From: Triticum aestivum
Lineage: Eukaryota > Streptophyta > Magnoliopsida > Poales > Poaceae
Direction of reading: 5' to 3'
NCBI RefSeq assembly: GCF_018294505.1
Contig: NC_057810.1
Coordinates: forward strand, 203,874,113 to 203,938,112
Length of the DNA: 64,000 nucleotides
Shown here: piece by piece, positions 11,969 through 21,770 of the stretch
How the letters are laid out: each line of letters begins with the position of its first letter
Position numbering within the stretch: position 1 is the first letter of the stretch
Program-made: the position numbers and the translations under genes
The notes under the pieces: generated by a model
Databases searched by the model: none
What the model saw: the letters and a program-made list of their open reading frames with translations, nothing else
Told to the model about the DNA's origin: nothing

Positions 11969-11973
11969 GGTCC
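11969..11973. repeat. Target-site duplication GGTCC, right
   Basis: It matches 2767-2771 exactly. Confidence 0.9.
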
Positions 11974-12117
11974 CTCCCGGGCGTGCAGGGTTTCGGGTCT
12001 CAAAAGCGCTCGCCGATTGTCCTGCGTATCGCGTTGTCGCTCGGGTCTCCTTTGACGTGAGCTGTGGTGCATCACCCCCGGTGTCGAGGGTACACGTGAT
12101 GTGTTCGTGTGTCAACA
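11974..12117 (+). repeat. RLG-A probable LTR, part 2
   Basis: It continues the sequence interrupted at 2766 and ends GTGTCAACA. Directly afterwards the sequence matches the interior of the RLG-B LTR, so 12117/12118 is an element border. Confidence 0.6.
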
Positions 12118-12544
12118 CCTGCAAAAGGCTCTGGTGGTGACACTGTGTTGGGCTCCACGATGACCTCCGTCATGTCCTCTTGGCGGTCCTTGGTCTTGTT
12201 GCACCGATATGGAAACCTTTGCCTGATTCCTCGGGACTCCGCGCCTGTGCTTACCTCTTTAGCACCAAAGGGGAAATTGGCGCGCTGCGCTTGCTGGTGC
12301 CTGCCTGGCCTTGGTCGACATGGCTCATGTCACATGAACCTCACGAGGTGCGCCTTCCATAGATATCTCCGCTCCTCGGGAGCCAACCTAGTGAGGCAGC
12401 CCCTAGGGAGGTCTTGGTGTCGTTCGCCTCGCGAGGGTCTTGAGCTATTGTTGCTGAAGCTAGGTCGTACCAGGTCGTTGATGGAGCCACGCCATGGGCT
12501 GCGGGCAGGCAGGTCTGGGTACCCCCATTCCCAGGACACCGACA
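12118..12544 (-). repeat. RLG-B 3' LTR, partial
   Basis: From GCAAAAGGCTCTGGTGG (about 12122) to CCAGGACACCGACA (12544) it aligns with about 25868-26307, with scattered substitutions and small indels. The remainder of the LTR is absent at the RLG-A border. Confidence 0.85.
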
Positions 12545-12560
12545 ATAGCCCCCAGGCCCA
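12545..12560 (-). promoter_or_regulatory. RLG-B polypurine tract
   Basis: The minus strand reads GGCCTGGGGGCTAT directly before the LTR start TGTCGGTGTCC. Confidence 0.6.
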
Positions 12561-12788
12561 AGGCACGCTCGAACTTGGCTTCGAGCCGAAGCCAAAGGGC
12601 AAGTGCGGAGTGCCGCGGGCCCCAACTACCTGCGGCCTTGGTTGACGCATGGCGATCGATGGGACGTGGGCGTCTCCGCTTCCCCACGCTACCTCGGCAA
12701 CCGTTTGACCTAACGAGACCCTGCTACATGCAGAGGAAGATCGTTATTACGTGTGATCGTGGAGGCTGGCGGTTGGCCTCCTCCTGGT

Positions 12789-12795
12789 TATAAAT
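12789..12795 (+). promoter_or_regulatory. TATA box of the B3-like antisense gene
   Basis: TATAAAT lies about 100 bases before the ATG at 12889. A pyrimidine-rich leader with CTCATCTCCTTC follows, as in plant core promoters. Confidence 0.6.
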
Positions 12796-12888
12796 GAGGA
12801 GAGGGGCGGAGCCCCCTCGCTCATCTCCTTCTTATCGCGGCATGCTCTCTCTTCTTCCTCTTTGCTTCACCGTCTTGCCGTAGTTCCC

Positions 12889-13584
12889 ATGGTGCCTATT
12901 AGGAGGTTTTTCGCGGCGGAGAAGGGGAAAGCTCCCCGTGAGGAGCTGGGGCCGCTTCCGCCGAAGAAGAGGTTGAGCCGCTCCCGCGACGCCGGTGACA
13001 GGCCAGTGGTGACGCGGCCTTGGTACGAGCGACCTCCTCCCGGCTACCCGCTTCCTTTGTATGCTCAAGCGCAAAGCTCCGGAGAAGGTGGTAGCACCCC
13101 GTGCCACGCCGGCTATGGCAACGGTGGCCAAGCTGAGGTTGCGCGGGCTGCTGGCCCGCGAATCCACGCTGAAGGCTCCTCATGCGAGTTCATGGTGTGG
13201 GCGGTGATGCCCCCACGCATGTGGATTCAGCTCCCGCGGTTCTTCGCCGAGGAGATGCCGCCGAGGGGGCTACTTGAGCTGTGGCTGCAGCACGCCGGGT
13301 GTTGTAGTCTGGCCACGGGGGCAGAGGTCGAGGTCGTATCTTCGGGCAAGATCTTCATGACTCGAGGATGGGTCGAGGTCGCCCACGCTTGCCGCGCGGA
13401 GGGGGCCCTCGCCATCCATTTCTAGTACGACGGCGCCTCCATGATGTTCTTCAAGGTCTTCAACAAGGAAGGCTGCCGCTTGGAGTGTTGCCCCGGAGGA
13501 AGCCGCTGGGATGGCGCGGGAGCAAGCGTCGAGCCTGCCCCCGGTCGTGCCGATAGCTCCTCCAGTAGCAGCAACGACTCCTAG
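12889..13584 (+). pseudogene. Antisense B3-like DNA-binding domain gene in RLG-B, with premature stop
   Basis: The ATG at 12889 (context CCCATGG) is preferred to the upstream ATG at 12862. After a basic, low-complexity N terminus, about 13183-13480 reads like a plant B3 domain. WIQLPRFFAEEMPP matches the first strand region, then LELWLQHAGC, IFMTRGWVEVAHACRAEGAL (the F..GW..F region) and, after an in-frame TAG at 13423-13425, YDGASMMFFKVFNKEGC. A Ser/Asp-rich tail follows to a second TAG near 13582. B3 domains bind DNA in plant transcription factors; here the reading is from pattern only. The gene lies opposite to gag and near the 3' LTR. The TAG truncates it inside the domain, so this copy is probably dead. 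Confidence 0.6.
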
Positions 13585-13953
13585 GAATCCAGCGATTCTC
13601 CTGAGCCTAGCGAGTCTCTGGAGACCAGCGACGACAGCTACGAGCCGTCGAGCTCTCACCGCGCTCGGAATGCAGCGACGGCGTCCGCTCGGCATCGTCG
13701 ATGATTCAGATGGGGTTGGCGCCAGCCTTAGTGGCCCAATGTTGATGGCGGCGTTGATGGCGATGCCCAAGGCCTGGGCATCTCGAGGTTTTTCTTCTTT
13801 TATTCCCTACGAGGAATCGAGATAGACCCCGTGGGGGTATGTAAAGAACTTGTATTGCTTTTGCCTTAATGCAATTTAGTCCTTTATCCAGTGATGTGGT
13901 CGTGTGTCCTGTTTCGGCTTGGTGTCCCTTTGCATCCTTTGTGGTAGCATGAT

Positions 13954-14440
13954 GCTCTATGCTGACAGGTCCTAGTTCCCAGGCGGGCTACTGCCATTAC
14001 TGGTATGCCAGGTCGCGATGTCGTGGTCAAGGCCAGGAGGTGAGCGGCCCGAGGTCCGGTAAGAGCTCCCGAGGCACGATGCTCAGGAGGTCCCCTTTAG
14101 CGCGCAAGCGGCCACCCAGAGGCTGCAAAGGAAACAAAGTTGCCAAAATGGAACCGCGATAGTGAGGGTCGTAGTTGTGTATCTCGCTTCGGTACTTCCC
14201 TCTTTTCGTTCTCATGGCAACTTGGTGCTCTACGCCGACGGGACCCAGTCCCCAGGCAGGCTACAACCGTCGCTGGTATGCCAGGTCGCGATGCCATGGT
14301 CAAGGCCAGGAGGTGAGCAGCCCGAGGTCCGGTAGAGCTCCTGAGGCACGATGCTCAGGAGGTCCCCCTAAGCATGCAAGCGGCTCCCATAAGGCCGAAA
14401 AGGAGTGGGCGTTACCCAGGCGAGGGCATAAGGTCTGAAC
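13954..14440. repeat. Two-unit tandem repeat, period about 273 bp
   Basis: The block starting GCTCTATGCTGACAGG (13954) recurs as GCTCTACGCCGACGGG (14227). Both contain TATGCCAGGTCGCGATG and GCACGATGCTCAGGAGGTCC. The copies differ by scattered substitutions and small indels. Confidence 0.85.
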
Positions 14441-14495
14441 CCTGCGTGGTGATGCATGCGTTGATGCGAGTGGGGTGACTTATCTTTAACGGGCC

Positions 14496-14612
14496 ATGGT
14501 GGAGGTTGAAGAAGGTGGCATGGACAGCGACGATGAAGACGACGGTAGCAACAGCTTGGGTGGTGAAGATGAAGATGATGGGACCAGCGTGGAGGGCAGC
14601 GCCTCCGACTAA
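14496..14612 (+). CDS. Small acidic ORF downstream of the B3-like gene
   Basis: This 38-codon frame from ATG at 14496 to TAA at 14612 encodes a peptide made largely of Asp, Glu, Gly and Ser (for example MDSDDEDDGSNS). It is on the same strand as the B3-like gene and ends about 200 bases before the Angela insertion. It could be a former 3' exon giving an acidic tail, or a chance frame. No homology is claimed. Confidence 0.3.
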   Translation: MVEVEEGGMDSDDEDDGSNSLGGEDEDDGTSVEGSASD

Positions 14613-14807
14613 TCCTGTATTTCCTCTGGCTTATCCTGTGTAAAAGAGAGAACCTCCGGCCATGGCTCTGCGGAGTGTGAAAGCATTTTGAAAGGGGAGA
14701 TCCCTTATAATGTATGAAACAGAATGCATGAAGTGATGACGCGCCTCTTAAGGACGGGGCTTGAGATGCACCGTCGCACGCCCGCTAGGCTCCTGAGCGG
14801 GGCAGTT

Positions 14808-14812
14808 GTTAT
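14808..14812. repeat. Target-site duplication GTTAT, left (Angela)
   Basis: GTTAT precedes the left LTR and recurs at 23479-23483. Confidence 0.9.
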
Positions 14813-16542
14813 TGTTGGGGAACGCAGTAATTTCAAAAAAAAATCCTACGCACACGCAAGATCCATCTAGGTGATGCATAGCAACGAGAGGGGAGAGTGT
14901 TGTCTACGTACCCTCGTAGACCGGAAGCGGAAGCGTTATGACAACGCGGTTGATGTAGTCGAACGTCTTCACGATCCGACCGATCCTAGTACCGAAAGTA
15001 CGGCACCTCCGCGATCTGCACACGTTCAACTCGGTGACGTCCCACAACCTCTCAATCCAGCTGAGTGTCGCGGGAGAGCTTCGTCAGCACGACGGCGTGA
15101 TGACGGTGATGATGAAGTTACCGGCGCAAGGCTTCGCCTAAGCACTGCAACGATATGACCGAGGTAGATTATGGTGGAGGGGGGCACTACACACGGCTAA
15201 GACAATGTCAACTTGTGTGTCTATAGGGTGCCCCCTCCCCTGTATATAAAGGAGTGGAGGAGGGGGGAGGGCCGGCCCTATATGGCGCGCCCTGGAGGAG
15301 TCCTACTCCCATCGGGAGTAGGATTCCCCCCCCCCCTTCCCTAGTTAGACTAGGAGAGGAAGGAAGGGGGAGGAAGGAGGAAGGAAAGGGGGCCCGGCCC
15401 CCCACCCAATTCGGATTGGGCTTGGGGGGCGCGCCCCCTCCTAGGCTTCCTTCTCCTCTCTCCTACTATGGCCCAATAAGGCCCATATACTTCCCGGGGG
15501 GTTCCGGTGACCTCCCGGTACTCCGATAAATGCCTGAACTCACCCGGAACCATTCCGATGTCCAAACATAGTCATCCAATATATCAATCTTTATGTCTCG
15601 ACCATTTCAAGACTCCTCGTCATGTCCGAGATCATATCCGGGACACCGAACTACCTTCGGTACATCAAAACACATAAACTCATAATACCGATTGTCACCG
15701 AACGTTAAGCGTGTGGACCCTACGGGTTTGAGAACTATGTAGACATGACCGAGACATGTCTCCTGTCAATAACCAATAGCGGAACCTGGATGTTCATATT
15801 GGCTCCCACATATTCTACGAAGATCTTTATCGTTCAAACCGCATAAGAACATACGTTGTTCCCTTTGTCATCGGTATGTTACTTGCCCGAGATTCGATCG
15901 TCGGTATCTCAATACCTAGTTCAATCTCGTTACTGGCAAGTCTCTTTACTCGTTCCGCAATGCATCATCCTGCAACTAACTCATTAGTCACATTGCTTGC
16001 AAGGATTATAGTGATGTGCATTACCGAGAGGGCCCAAAGATACCTCTCCGACAATCGGAGTGACAAATTCTAATCTCGATCTATGCCAACTCAACAAACA
16101 CCATCGGAGATACCTGTAGAGCACCTTTATAATCACCCAGTTACGTTGTGACGTTTGGTAGCACACAAAGTGTTCCTCCGGTATTCGGGAGTCATAGTCA
16201 TAGTCATAGGAACATGTATAAGTCATGAATAAAGATATAGCAACATACTAAACGATCAAGTGCTAAGCTAACGGAATGGGTCAAGTCAATCACATCATTC
16301 TCTAATGATGTGATCCCGTTAATCAAATGACAACTCATGTCTATGGCTAGGAAACTTAGCCATCTTTGATTCAATGAGCTAGTCAAGTAGAGGCATACTA
16401 GTGACACTCTGTTTGTCTATGTATTCACACATGTACTAAGTTTCCGGTTAATACAATTCTAGCATGAATAATAAACATTTATCATGATATAAGGAAATAT
16501 AAATAACAACTTCAGTATTGCCTCTATGGCATATTTCTGTCA
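14813..16542 (-). repeat. Angela 3' LTR
   Basis: It begins TGTTGGGGAACGCAG on the plus strand and ends CATATTTCTGTCA. It aligns throughout with 21771-23478 with moderate divergence. It includes a cytosine/guanine-rich stretch near 15320-15420. Confidence 0.92.
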
Positions 16543-16556
16543 GTCTCCCACTTGCA
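16543..16556 (-). promoter_or_regulatory. Angela polypurine tract
   Basis: The minus strand reads TGCAAGTGGGAGAC directly before the LTR. Confidence 0.8.
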
Positions 16557-16575
16557 CTAGAGTCAATAATCTAGA

Positions 16576-17226
16576 TTACATAGTAATGATTCTAACAACC
16601 ATGGAGTCTTGGTGTTGATCATGTTTTGCTCGTGAGAGAGGCTTAGTCAATGGGTCTGCAACATTCAGATTCGTATGTATCTTGGAAATTTCTATGTCTC
16701 CCTCCTTGACTTGATCGCGGATGGAATTGAAGCGTCTCTTGATGTGCTTGGTTCTCTTGTGAAATCTGGATTCCTTTGCCAAGGCAATTGCACGAGTATT
16801 GTCACAAAAGATTTTCATTGGACCCGATGCACTAGGTATGACACCTAGATCGGATATGAACTCCTTCATCCAGACTCCTCCATTTGCTGCTTCCGGAGCA
16901 GCTATTTACTCCGCTTCCCACATAGATCCCGCCATGATGCTTTGCTTAGAACTGTACCAACTGACAGCTCCACCGTTCAATATAAATATGTATCCGGTTT
17001 GTGACTTAGAGTCATATGGATCAGTGTCAAAGCTTGCATCGATGTAACCATTTACGACGAGCACTTTGTCACCTCCATAAATGAGAAACATATCCTTAGT
17101 CCTTTTTAGGTATTTCAGTATGTTCTTGACCATTGTCCAGTGATCCACTCCTGGATTACTTTGGTACCTCCCTGCTAAACTAAAAGCAGGGCACACATCA
17201 GGTCTGGTACACAGCATTGCATACAT
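16576..17226 (-). pseudogene. Angela RNase H and 3' pol end
   Basis: Two minus-strand frames (16906-17226 and 16576-16869) give the Copia RT end and RNase H. They include the block YAMLCTRPDVCPAFSLAGRY, then GYIDASFDTDPYDSKSQTGYIF with the first catalytic aspartate, and SGPMKIFCDNTRAIALA with a later one. The tail, IKTHLNVADPLTKPL-like in position, closes pol. A frameshift lies between the two frames near 16900. Confidence 0.85.
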
Positions 17227-17240
17227 GATAGAACCTATGG

Positions 17241-18167
17241 CTAAGCATAGGGAATGACCTTCATTTTCTCTCTATCTTTTGTAGTGGTCGGGCATTGAGT
17301 CTGACTCAACTTCACACCTTGTAACAGAGGCAAGAACCCTTTCTTTGCTTGATCCATTTTGAACTTCTTCAAAACTTTATCAAGGTATGTGCTTTGTGAA
17401 AGTCCAATTAAGCGTCTTGATCTATCTCTGTAGATCTTGATGCCCAATATATAAGCAGCTTCACCAAGGTCTTTCATTGAAAAATTCTTATTCATGTATC
17501 CTTTTATGCTATCCAGAAATTCTATATCATTTCCAATCAACAATATGCCATCCACATATAATATTAGAAATGCTACAGAGCTCCCACTCACTTTCTTGTA
17601 AATACATTCTTCTCCAAAAGTCTGTATAAAACCATATGCTTTGATCACACTATCAAAACGTTTATTCCAACTCCGAGATGCTTGTACCAGTCCATAAATG
17701 GATCGTTGGAGCTTGCACACTTTGTTAGCATCCTTTGGATTGATAAAACCTTCAGGTTGCATCGTATACAACTCTTCTTCCAGAAATCCATTCAGCAATG
17801 CAGTCTTTACATTCATTTGCCAAATTTCATAATCATAAAATGCAGCAGTTGCTAACATGATTTGGACGGACTTAAGCATCGCTACGGGTGAGAAAGTCTC
17901 ATCGTAGTCAACTCCTTGAACTTGTCGAAAACCTTTCGCAACAAGTCGATCTTTGTAGACAATAACATTACCGTCAGCGTCAGTCTTCTTCTTGAAGATC
18001 CATTTATTCTCGATGGCTTGCCGATCATCAGGCAAGTCAACCAAAGTCCACACTTTGTTCTCATACATGGATCCCATCTCAGATTTCATGGCCTCAAGCC
18101 ATTTCACGGAATCTGGGCTCATCATTGCTTCCTCATAGTTCGTAGGTTCGTCATGGTCAATTAACAT
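17241..18167 (-). pseudogene. Angela reverse transcriptase with altered active site
   Basis: The 308-residue minus-strand frame contains the Copia reverse transcriptase. Blocks include KWIFKKKTDADGNV, YKDRLVAKGFRQVQGVDYDETFSPV, and QMNVKTALLNGFLEEELYTMQPEGF. The catalytic box reads LYVDGILLIGND, so the second aspartate of YVDD is glycine. That change would be expected to abolish polymerisation. The KTAL position also reads K where D is usual. The frame is otherwise open over the domain and is cut off from integrase by stops near 18200. Confidence 0.88.
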
Positions 18168-18208
18168 GACCTCCAGAACAGGATTACCGTACCACTCTGG
18201 TGCGGATC

Positions 18209-19404
18209 TTACTCAGGTTGACCTACGAGGTTCGGTAGTAACTTGATTGAAGTTATATGATCATCATCATTAGCTTCCTCACTAATTGGTGTAGGAGTCA
18301 CAGGAATAGATTTATGTGATGAACTACTTTCCAATAAGGGAGCAGGTATAGTTACCTCATCAAGTTCTACTTTCCTCCCACTCACTTCTTTCGAGAGAAA
18401 CTCCTTCTCTAGAAAGGACATTCTTAGCAACGAATGTCTTGCCTTCGGATCTGTGATAAAAGGTGTACCCAACAATCTCCTTTCGGTATCATATGAAGAC
18501 ACATTTCTCCAATTTGGGTTTGAGCTTATCGGGTTGAAGCTTTTTCACATAAGCATCGCAGCCCCAAACTTTAAGAAACGACAGCTTAGGTTTCTTGCCA
18601 AACCACAGTTCATATGGTGCCGTCTCAACGGATTTAGATGGTGCCCTATTTAACGTGAATGTTGTTGTCTCTAAAGCATAAACCCAAAACAATAGCAGTA
18701 AATCAGTAAGAGACATCATAGATCGCACCATATCTAGTAAAGTACGATTACGGTGTTCGGACACACCATTACGCTATGGTGTTTAGGGTGGCGTGAGTTG
18801 CGAAACTATTCCGCATTGTTTCAAATGAAGACCAAACTCATAACTCAAATATTCTCCTCCATGATCAGATCGTAGAAACTTTATTTTCTTGTTACGATGA
18901 TTTTCTACTTCACTTTGAAATTCTTTGAACTTTTCAAATGTTTCAGATTTATGTTTCATCAAGTAGATATACCCATATCTGCTCAAATCATCTATGAACG
19001 TGAGAAATAACGATACCGTCCACGAGCCTCAATATTCATCGAACCACATACATAAGTATGTATGATTTCCAACAAATCTGTTGCTCGCTCCATTGTTTCG
19101 GAGAACGGCGTTTTAGTCATCTTGCCCAGAGGCATGGTTCGCAAGTACCAAGTGATTCCAAAAGTCCATCAGAATGGAGTTTCTTCATGCGCTTTACACC
19201 AATATGACCTAAACGGCAGTGCCATAAATAGGTTGCACTATCATTATCAACTCTGCATCTTTTGGCTTCAATATTTTGAATATGTGTGTCACTACTATCG
19301 AGATTCAACAAAAATAGACCACTCTTCAAGGGTGCATGACCATAAAAGATATTACTCATATAAATAGAACAACAATTATTCTCTGATTTAAATGAATAAC
19401 CGTC
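18209..19404 (-). pseudogene. Angela integrase region, fragmented
   Basis: Four short minus-strand frames make up the region. The first, 19117-19359, holds the GAG-pre-integrase with HCRLGHIGVKRMKKLH and a CEPC. The second, 18783-18986, has the integrase core block with FLRSDHGGEYLS (catalytic D). The third, 18489-18764, has SEHRNRTLLDMVRSMM (catalytic E nearby) and the region up to YELWFGKKPKLSFLKVWGC. The fourth, 18209-18502, is the linker to RT. The frames alternate, so several frameshifts and stops break the integrase. Confidence 0.82.
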
Positions 19405-20538
19405 TCACATCAAACAAGATCCAGATATAATGTTCATGCCTAACATTGGCACCAAATAACAATTATTCAGGTCTAAAACTAATCCCGAAGGTAGATGTAG
19501 AGGTAGCGTGCCGACGGTGGTCACATCGACTTTGGAACCATTTCCCACGCGCATCATCACCTCGTCCTTAGCCAATCTTCGCTTAATCTGTAGTCCCTGT
19601 TTCGAGTTGCAAATATTAGCAACAGAACCAGTATCAAATACACAGGCACTACTATGAGCATTAGTAAGGTACACATCAATAACATGTATATCACATATAC
19701 CTTTGTTCACCTTGCCATCCTTCTTATCCGCCAAATACTTGGGACAGTTCCACTTCCAGTGACCAGTCCCTTTGCAGTAGAAGCACTCAGTCTCAGGCTT
19801 AGGTCCAGACTTGCGCTTCTTCACTTGAGCAACAACTTGCTTGTCGTTCTTCTTGAAGTTCCCCTTCTTCCCTTTACCCTTTTTCTTGAAACTGGAGGTC
19901 TTGTTAACCATCAACACTTGATGCTCTTTCTTGATTTCTACCTCCGCAGCCTTTAGCATTGCGAAGAGCTCGGGAATTGTCTTATCCATCCCTTGCATCT
20001 TATAGTTCATCCTGAAGCTCTTGTAGCTTGGTGGCAGTGATTGAAGAATTCTGTCAATGACACTATCATCAGGAAGATTAACTCCTAGTTGAATCAAGTG
20101 ATTGTTATACCCAGACATTTTGAGTATATGCTCACTGATAGAACTATTCTCCTCCATTTTGCAGCTGTAGAACTTATTGGAGACTTCATATCTCTCAATT
20201 TGGGCATTTGCTTGAAATATTAACTTCAACTCCTGGAACATCTCATATGCTCCATGACGTTCGAAACATCGTTGAAGTCCCGGTTCTAAGCCGTAAAGCA
20301 TGGGACACTAAACTATCGAGTAGTCATCAGCTTTACTCTGCCAGACATTCATAACATCTAGCGTTGCTCTTGCAGCGGGTTTGGCACCTAGCGGTGCTTC
20401 CAGGATGTAATTCTTCTGTGCAGCAATGAGGATAATCCTCAAGTTACGGACCTAGTCCGTGTAGTTGCTACCATCATCTTTCAACTTAGCTTTCTCTAGG
20501 AACGCATTAAAATTCAACGGAACAACAGTACGGGCCAT
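19405..20538 (-). pseudogene. Angela gag with zinc knuckle and protease start
   Basis: The natural start is the ATG at 20538 on the minus strand. In-frame stops near 20450 and 20310 interrupt the first part, and the longest open part starts at 20301. The Copia gag helices contain NKFYSCKMEENSSISEHILKM-type wording. A Lys-rich stretch precedes the CCHC knuckle CFYCKGTGHWKWNC. The protease site follows as FDTGSVANIC, with DTG present. The frame ends after the protease region. In an active copy this would form the capsid and mature the polyprotein. Confidence 0.87.
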
Positions 20539-21751
20539 CTATCTACAACAACATAGACATGCAAAATACTATCAGGTACTAAGTTCATGATAAATTAAAG
20601 TTCAATTAATCAAATTACTTAAGAACTCCCACTTAGATAGACATCCCTCTAAATATCTAAGTGATCACGTGATCCAAATCAACTAAACCATGTACGATCA
20701 TCACGTGAGATGGAGTAGTTTTCAATGGTGAACATCACTATGTTGATCATATCTACTATATGATTCATGCTCGACCTTTCGGTCTCAATGTTTCGAGTCC
20801 ATATCTGCATATGCTAGGCTCATCAAGTTTAACCCGAGTATTACGCATGTGCAAAACTGGCTTGCACCCATTGTATGTGGACATAGAGCTTATCACACCC
20901 GATCATCACGGGGTGTCTCGACATGACGAACTTTTGCAACGGTGCATACTCAGGGAGAACACTTGTACCTTGAAATTAAGTGAGAGATCATCTTATAATG
21001 CTACCGCCAAACTAAGCAAAATAAGATGCATAAAGGATAAACATCACATGCAAGCAATATAAGTGATATGATAAGGCCATCATCATCTTGTGCCTTTGAT
21101 CTCCATCTTCAAAGCACCGTCATGATCACCATCATCACAGGCTTGACACCTTGATCTCCATCGAAGCATCATTGTCGTCTCGCCAACTATTGCTTCTACA
21201 ACTATCGCTACTGCTTAGTGATAAAGTAAAGCAATTACATGGCAATTGCATTTCATACAATAAAGCGATAACCATATGGCTCCTGCCAGTTGCCAACTCT
21301 ATTACAAAACATGATCATCTCATACAATAAAATTTAGCATCATGTCTTGACCATATCACATCACAACATGCCCTGTAAAAACAAGTTAGATGTCCTCTAC
21401 TTTGTTGTTGCAAGTTTTACGTGGCTGCTACGGGCTTCTAGAAAGAACTGTTCTTACTTAAGCATCAAAACCACAACGATTTTTCACCAAGTGTGTTGTT
21501 TTAACCTTCAACAAGGACCGGGCGTAGCCACACTCGATTCAACTAAAGTTGGATAAACTGACACCCGCCAGCCACCTGTGTGTGAAGCACGTCAGTAGAA
21601 CCAGTCTCGCGTAAGCGTACGCGTAATGTCGATCCGGGCCGCTTCATCCAACAATACTGCCGAATCAAAGTATGACATGCTGGTAAGCAGTATGACTATT
21701 ATCACCCACAACTCATTTGTGTTCTACTCGTGCATGTAACATCTACGCATA

Positions 21752-21770
21752 GACCTGGCTCGGATGCCAC
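21752..21770 (-). promoter_or_regulatory. Angela primer-binding site (tRNA-Met type)
   Basis: The minus strand reads GTGGCATCCGAGCCAGGTC next to the LTR. This is two changes from the usual TGGTATCAGAGCCAGGTC. Confidence 0.85.

Larger units (their letters stand above)
1..12117 (+). mobile_element. RLG-A: Ty3/Gypsy retrotransposon, truncated, host of a nested element
   Basis: This is a plus-strand Gypsy remnant entering from the left edge. It has a gag/linker region, aspartic protease and reverse transcriptase up to about 2208, and then sequence resembling a 3' LTR with a TATATA box near 2570. The element resumes after the nested Tat insertion (2772-11968) at 11974 and appears to end at 12117 with CAACA. 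RNase H and integrase are absent, so an internal deletion occurred just after 2210. Protease and RT wording resembles non-chromovirus Gypsy elements (Athila/Tat side). The right border at 12117 abuts the middle of the RLG-B LTR, which suggests RLG-A inserted into that LTR. The left half is outside the window, so its own TSD cannot be verified. Confidence 0.75.

Noticed and set aside
20760..21062. Plus-strand ORF in the Angela leader
   Set aside because: It is opposite to the element's coding strand, between the primer site and gag, with no recognisable domain.
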